This document shows positions 57,811-64,000 of a stretch of DNA of 64,000 nucleotides, piece by piece (position 1 is the first letter of the stretch; each line of letters opens with the position of its first letter). A program made the position numbers and the translations under genes. The notes below the pieces were generated by a model that saw only the letters and a program-made list of their open reading frames with translations, had not been told where the DNA came from and ran no database searches. Origin of the DNA: Cheiracanthium punctorium. Its lineage: Eukaryota > Arthropoda > Arachnida > Araneae > Cheiracanthiidae. The stretch is taken from positions 901,001 to 965,000 of the forward strand of contig JAWZYV010014440.1 of the NCBI GenBank assembly GCA_038373885.1, given 5' to 3'.

Positions 57811-59902
57811 ACTGTATTCGGAAGAAAGAAAAACACATGTTTGTACAATTTTGAAAAAAAAAACAACATTTGTTCTTTATTATGCTGTCGTTCATAACAC
57901 AGGAAAGTTATGAATACCATTCGACAAATAACGTATACTTTAGTCCGATACTCTTAAAATTTGCATCAGAGGCTGTCTTCATACTTAATTCTGCATAAAC
58001 TTCGTTTTTTCAAATAATAGCACCCTATTTTGACTCTGTCAAACTAAGGAAAACCTTAATTAGCCTAAATATACATTATCACGAATTTTGTACAATAGTT
58101 TTCGGAGAAATTGCAAATTTTTTACTGCGCGAATTGAGAACAAAAGTTTCCGAATATTTTGCCTATTAAAAAGTTCGTTCTCTGAAAGAAGAATACACAT
58201 ATTACTATTTACAAGTAACTAACGTTTCTAGTCTTAAAGATTTTCGTAATTCGGAATGTAAAAAATAGTGTGTGATTTATCTTTCCGTCTAGTTTCATGT
58301 CGGAAACTTAAAATTTGAATGTTTAAAATTAAAACAATGCATTATAAAGTTTAGTTAGCAAACTTCCTTTTTACTGATAACTTTTTCGAAAACTTTTATT
58401 TTTGAGGAATTTAATGTTTAAAATAACAATTTTGAAAATTTTTCATTGGTTACTAATTACATCATGAACTGAAATTATAAATTCGGAATTACAGTTTCAA
58501 TTTAATTAACGTAGTATAGTAGGTTACTAAGGGTTTCTTTATAGTTAAAGAACTTTCATTTTAATATTTTATCTAGGTGGGGGGAATCTAATTTATTGGC
58601 TTTTAGGCTTTCCATATCATAATATTAGTATTAAAATTGATAGCATAATATTGCAAAATGAAGTATCATTTTTACACTGTCTTAATAAATAATTAAATGT
58701 TTTATAGTTTTGTTTATTTTGTCGAGATTTTTAATCCCAATATATTAGCTTGTTTTTACTAAGGCATTATTGATGTTTAAATAACAGTGGTATTTCTTTG
58801 CATGGGCTACTTTTCATGCAAAAATTTCTCTCGTACATATGAACAATTTCTAATTTATTTTGAAATTTCTATTGGGTATTTTGAAGGTTTTCTTAAGCAA
58901 GTCGAATGTTACCAGAAAATAAACATTAAAAAAAAAAAAACTAAGAGGCTCCTCTGCTCATCTGACAAATACAAGCAGGAAGTTTTTTAGAAATATCCGA
59001 CGATGAAGAATGATTTCATGTAACATCGGGAAATAGGTATACATAATTTTCATGTAATAAACACTCAAGAAGGAGTCTTAAGTGTTATCTAAAAAAAAGA
59101 TAACATTATCTGCGAAACGAAATTAACATCGCTAAATCACCATCAGACTTTACAAATCTTTTATTATTTGCTTCAAAATTTGCTTGTTTTAAAGCACCTA
59201 ATATTTTTGTAAAACAAATATTATTGCATTATCTATCTAAATATGCATTTTAAAGAAAACCTTTAAAAAATTATCAATTTATAACTTGATATAAGTACAT
59301 TAACTCATAAAGATAAGGCATCTTAATTAGTATAAAATCAACTACTGAACTTAAAAATTCGAAATTTTGCACAGCCAGATAAAATTATTTTCTATATAAA
59401 TAACGGATGAAACATTTGGTTAGGTCTCTATTCATTGTTTTTTCGACAATTAATTTAATAATTCATAATTCATGTTAATATTTTACAAAAGAAAATATAT
59501 TTCTGGTAAATTATGTTTGGCCCTTTTAGTTCGAATTCTAAATTAAAATCAGCTTTTTAATACCGATATTAATTGAGACATGAATGTAAGTATGAACAAA
59601 TCTTTTAACATAAGGGGTGAGAAATATCGAAAGTTTATAACTCATTCTTTTTTAGTTCAAATGTGTTGAAAATTAGTATGCGGGGTTAAAATGAGCTAAA
59701 TTTCGAAACATGAAGGAAAATATATGTCTTGCAATTGGAAAAATAAAGTTGGCGCACATTAAAACAAGAAGATGGCCCCTTATGCACATTTTATGTATAG
59801 CAAATTAAAGTGTATTTTATTCGTAAAAGATTGATACATGTAACTTTGCTGTCCGACGAACGGCGGCCGAATAAAGCCAAGTAGGCGTGTTTTTTGCAGC
59901 TG
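57811..59902. mobile_element. TA-flanked inverted-repeat element, copy 3 (2.1 kb, inverted)
   Basis: Homologous to copies 1 and 2 but in opposite orientation. The left end here (ttcggaagaaagaaaaacac, then 'gtcgttcataac', 'aaataacgtatactttag') corresponds to the complement of the right end of copy 1. The right end (ctgtccgacgaacggcggcc, then ttttttgcagctg) corresponds to the complement of its left end. The middle 'tgatttcatgtaacatcgg..ctctgctcatctgac' also matches copy 2 in complement. TA lies at both borders (57,809-57,810 and 59,903-59,904). No transposase ORF; the 67-codon ORF at 58,787 has no domain. Confidence 0.8.
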
Positions 59903-59904
59903 TA

Positions 59905-61339
59905 CAATGTATATGGCTTTCTACAACACGCATTTTATGAATATTCTACATAAATATGCTTTGTATAATTTTTTAAGAAAATTGTCACACCTTTTGTAAC
60001 AATAACAGTGAAGCACTAAATCACACACATACACAGACACACACACACACACACACAAAAAAAAAACTAACGTTACAAGAAGATAAGGAAATAAACTCAT
60101 CATATACGAAAATTACTATCAATCATTTTTTTATAAGCGATCATTTTCTTAATTTAATGTTATGCAAAGAAAAATCACGAATATTTTATTGTTAAAATTT
60201 CTTTTTAAAGTTTAAACTCGATGTTAAATTCTGTGGAAAGCTTTCTGTAATATTTTGATTATAGATCGTAGAAATTAAGACCTATATAATGCAAATCATG
60301 CAAAAAAAAATTGATTAAATTAATCAGCAAACCACCAATTTACTTTCTACACTTTCAAAATAATTGAAAACGGTTATAATGCAAACCTCACTGAGAACTA
60401 AGAAAACTACTAAAATGTCTAGGTTCTTTAAAATTTTAATTGAAGCTAACAGAGCCTTAATTAATATTCCGTGTTAAATCTGCTCACGAAATGTAATTTG
60501 TAATGCATTGTTTGAGAGTAATTACTTTAAAATGCTTGAACGAAAATTTCGAATTTCGTTAGAAAAGACTGGAGGCAATTAATTTTACATTGTATCCACT
60601 AAATAATTAAGTAGTAACCGAACAATGAATTTAGCATGAGCATTTCAAAATTATAATAAAGTAAACCAAAATTCTGAGTTATAATTAAAAATGTTTGTAA
60701 AAAATTAACGTAGAATAAACACATGAGAAAAAAGATAAGATTCTGATTCGTTTCAATATACAGCGAAATCATTTGTAAAACATGTAAAATTTTAATGATA
60801 AGAAATACCTATATTTCTTATCCTTATACACTAAAGTTTACAAGTTTATTTAAATAATTTCTTTATCAATTAAAGCATTATATCTTTTACTTTTTTTATT
60901 GAAACACTATAACGATTCAATTTTAAATGCCTAAGAAAAAATATTCCTTGAACTTTTTTTTTCAATCATAATGATGAACTCAGTTAAAAAAGTATAAAGC
61001 ATTTATACAGTATTTGTTTAGAAAAAATGGTAAACGCTGCTTAATGTATGAAAAAGCATAGGGAATTAGAAATTAAGCATTCAAATAAATATTTCGCTAG
61101 CTTGTGTAAATTGAGTCAAATGTCTTACTTTTAGCAAGACCTATTAAAAATTGACTCACTACCTATAATTTGGAAAATCCTGTTTTGTAGAGTGTAAAAA
61201 ACAAATCATCCAAATTTTGTGTAAAATTAATTAATTTTTCAAAACTGCTCAAAAGGTGTTTTAAGAAATTACACATAATGTGTATGGAGCGTGCTGTAAT
61301 ACAAAACAAAATTTCACTAATGAAAATTCTTCGGTAAAT
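59905..61339. other. A+T-rich spacer
   Basis: Contains a (CA)n microsatellite on the plus strand near 60,025-60,056 and homopolymer runs. Nothing else recognised. Confidence 0.45.
60025..60057. repeat. (CA)n microsatellite
   Basis: 'cacacacatacacagacacacacacacacacacaca' followed by poly-A. Confidence 0.85.
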
Positions 61340-61347
61340 ATATTACT

Positions 61348-61514
61348 CAGTGGCGTAGCCAAGGAGGGGGATGGGGGGGGGTCATAACCCCCCTATGAGG
61401 AATTTTTTGTGATACAGAATGTATATTCTTCACTCCCTTATCACACACCTGTCTTACATGTATGTGAGTTGTAAAAGTCGTAACCCCCCTCCATAATTTC
61501 TGGCTACGCCAATG
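61348..61514. mobile_element. Short hAT MITE (167 bp)
   Basis: The ends are cagtggcgtagccaagg (left) and complement cattggcgtagccagaa (right). The flanks atattact and aaattact agree at 7 of 8 bases. G/C-rich arms carry 'ataacccccct' and its complement. The minus ORF 61,454-61,672 overlaps its right arm and is chance. Confidence 0.85.
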
Positions 61515-61522
61515 AAATTACT

Positions 61523-64000
61523 CATATATTTATGAACAGTTTTTAGGAAAGTGTACAAACTGAAAAAAATAAGTGGGTTTAAAAAATTGTGGATGACTGA
61601 GATTAAAACTTTAATATTTAAGAAATCGTAATCATTATTTATATTTTTAAGGCTAGAAAGAGATGTAAACATTTGAGTTGAAAAATTAATCAGTTTAACT
61701 AATTACTAAAGGTGAGAAATTACCTTTTATTTTTAAGCCGAAACACATTTATCTTTGTAATATGACTTTAAATTAGATAAAGTAAGTTACTATAATTAAA
61801 TTGAACAAATATAGAAAGTAGATTGAATAAAGGCCTTTAAGAGAAAAATGGATTTGTCTTCACATGTTAGATTTTAGTACTTGGTTGGCTTTCTATTATG
61901 ATTTGTTGCCTACGGCAAATGATTAGCGATTTTAAGTCTAATGCTTAGTCAGAAAGATTTTCGAAAAAGGATTCGAATGCGAACAGGTTCTATAGATAAT
62001 TTACTCGTGTTTATATAATCCTGAAACCCGTTTCATACTGAAAAAAATAATACAAATTATTATTCTCGTAAAAAAATAAGTGTTTCATACTAATGAAGGG
62101 AAAATTACATAAAATTTAAACTTCATTTTATAATTTTTTGTATAAATTTATACAAAATACATTTTTAATGCTTATAATACATACCAACTGTAATTTTATT
62201 CAAAATAAGAATTGCATGAGGATTTTATATGCTAATTTTTTTAATAAATGGAATAAAGAACATTTTTTGAAATATTTTTACTATCCACATTTTATATCTG
62301 AAGTAGTTGTAACGTTCCAGCCTGCTAATATTATTACTAATTTAAATTTACCTTAGTAAAATCTCATGAAAGTTTTCTTTCCTGTTTTAACTTAATAGAG
62401 AAATGGACAAACTTTCGCATAAAATCGATGCTGCAGGTAGTACGTATTCAACTGTATTTAATTATTAGGGAACGAATTAAAGCACCTCTAGGTTTATGCA
62501 GCAGTTTCTTATTTTCTGTTCCTTTTTATATACCCGAGAAAAGTTTTAATTTGTATACATTACCGGTGCTCGCATGTTTAAATTATTGTAGCATAGAACA
62601 AAAAAAAAGTTTTTGAAAAATGAAAAAAAAAAAAACTTTGTAAGGTAATCTTTTGCATTTCGAGTAAAAGGAATTTATTGGATGTGACAGTTAAAGGAAG
62701 TTTTTCTCAAAAGTGTTAAATGGATTTTGTATTTAGTTATTTTATCAGTGAGAGAGGATAGAATAATTACATTTTCCATTTATTTTATTCTGAAACATGT
62801 GAAACCTGCTTAGGTTTACATATTAGATACATTAGTCATGTTTTGATCTACGTTACCGTTATTATTAATAAAATGATATGTTCATAGTAATGTTCTATAG
62901 TGTGCTACTTTAAAATAGATTTTTCTATGAAAAACTACATTTTTATCATAGTATATGTTTATGTTTTTGCTAGATTTAAGGCCATCCGTATTGTGGGGGG
63001 GTACCTCAAATCAGTGAAATTTTGATTTTTTAAACAAAAGAATAATGATATATCCTTTTTGTTAAAAATTCTCCTTTTTTTTAACCTTTTCATCTCTCGC
63101 GTTTTTTTTTCTGAGTTCAGACTTCTCTTTAGAAAATCGGTGATATAAAGTCCCTCATGTTAAAAATATTTACTAGTGACATCAGTTATATACTGTTTGG
63201 ATCTTATCGCTATTTTATGACTGTACAGATTTTTGGCTTGATTTTCAGTGGAACTTTTCTGCCTGTGTGGATGGTGAAGCTTTTTTTTTGCAGCGAAAGA
63301 GCGGTGAGCCTTTTGTATCCCCCAAATCGATCGTTTTGCTTTTTTGTGTGTGTGTTACTTTTCAAAGTTTTTAATTTATTTTACTTTTTAACACATTTTT
63401 TTGCTGAATTTCGTGTTTATCAGTAATACTTGGGTTAAAAAATTAAACTCTTACATCACATGGGGATCAAATCTGCCAATTTTCGGTAATCCTGCGGTCT
63501 ACTGTTATTAACTGTTTCTCTACGAACTACCTTTAAAATTTTAGAAGTCATGCTTGCCTGATTTCTAGAGTATTACTAGAGTAGTCTGAGATCTATGCAT
63601 GTTCAAATACGTCTAGTTTTTTCTAAAAAGTATGGACTTTGAGCTTTAAAATGTGTAGAACGTAACATTTAAAAAAAGTGATTAAACGAAACATTTTTTT
63701 CCCCATTTAATAATTCTTAGTTTTTATTTCATTTTAAATATGTCTTAGTTGCAAATTTTTAGAAATTTATATTTACTACCCTCTGTTATTTACCTGAATC
63801 CCATTCAGATAATAACGTTTGTGGTTTCAAAATATCTATTAGCAGAATTTTATTTTATGTAATTTTAAATATTATTTCAATATCTTATTTCAATGTGAAA
63901 TTTCTCAGCCCTACCATGGTATCATTGTCCTACAATACCATTAAAGTTCCTTTTACATTGTCTTTGGCCTAGCCTTCAGCAGCAAAAAAAAAAAAAAAAA
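61523..64000. other. A+T-rich spacer to window end
   Basis: No element or gene recognised. ORFs of 62-89 codons (62,138; 62,428; 63,157) have no domains. The last bases are a poly-A run (63,984-64,000) that continues past the window edge; it may be the tail of a retroposed copy. Confidence 0.4.

Noticed and set aside
63157..63426. 89-codon ORF near the window end
   Set aside because: Rich in F and L because the DNA is T-rich; no domain, and no splice or start context worth noting.

Overview
This window reads as repeat-rich, A+T-rich, non-coding DNA from an animal nuclear genome, most likely an arthropod and possibly an arachnid. That guess rests on the style of the repeats: tRNA-derived SINEs, many TA-, TTAA- and 8-bp-flanked transposon remnants, and a Tc1/mariner-like transposase of a kind common in arthropods. 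No marker gene fixes the species. There is no operon, no CRISPR array, no rRNA gene, no intact tRNA gene, and no long open reading frame. Almost every short ORF lies in a repeat or is chance.

Layout. From 1 to 3,020 there is spacer with diverged pieces of a dispersed modular repeat. From about 3,023 to 18,088 lies a near-identical head-to-tail tandem duplication with a period of about 7.34 kb (two full units plus about 0.4 kb of a third). Each unit carries, in order, the modular repeat, an unexplained 0.8 kb stretch, a minus-strand tRNA-derived SINE, a piggyBac-like relic, a 2.55 kb retroelement-like insertion bounded by 22-bp direct repeats and full of internal repeats, and a deleted hAT transposon that keeps two transposase fragments. 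The modular repeat continues in older, diverged form to 22,170, split by a TA-flanked 1.9 kb inverted-repeat element and by a SINE. The stretch 23,185-25,903 holds a MITE with another MITE nested in it, and a deleted mariner-like element. A decayed Tc1/mariner-like transposon (29,731-31,520) has a hAT MITE inserted in its transposase pseudogene. From 32,690 to 36,640 there are piggyBac-like and hAT MITEs and a SINE.

The only region that looks like part of a host gene is 36,780-39,409: a CpG-rich, promoter-like island, then about 1.8 kb further on an open reading frame with a good start context that runs into a consensus splice donor (a candidate first coding exon of 55 codons). From 39.5 kb to the end the window looks like intron or intergenic DNA, with further piggyBac-like, hAT and fold-back MITEs and two more copies of the 2 kb TA-flanked family (51.8 and 57.8 kb, the second inverted).

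The elements do not work together as a pathway. They are successive layers of insertion, and the nesting order can be read from target-site duplications. The items most worth a second look are the 2 kb inverted-repeat family with no visible ORF, the 7.34 kb tandem unit with its patch of clustered differences, and the candidate promoter plus first exon.
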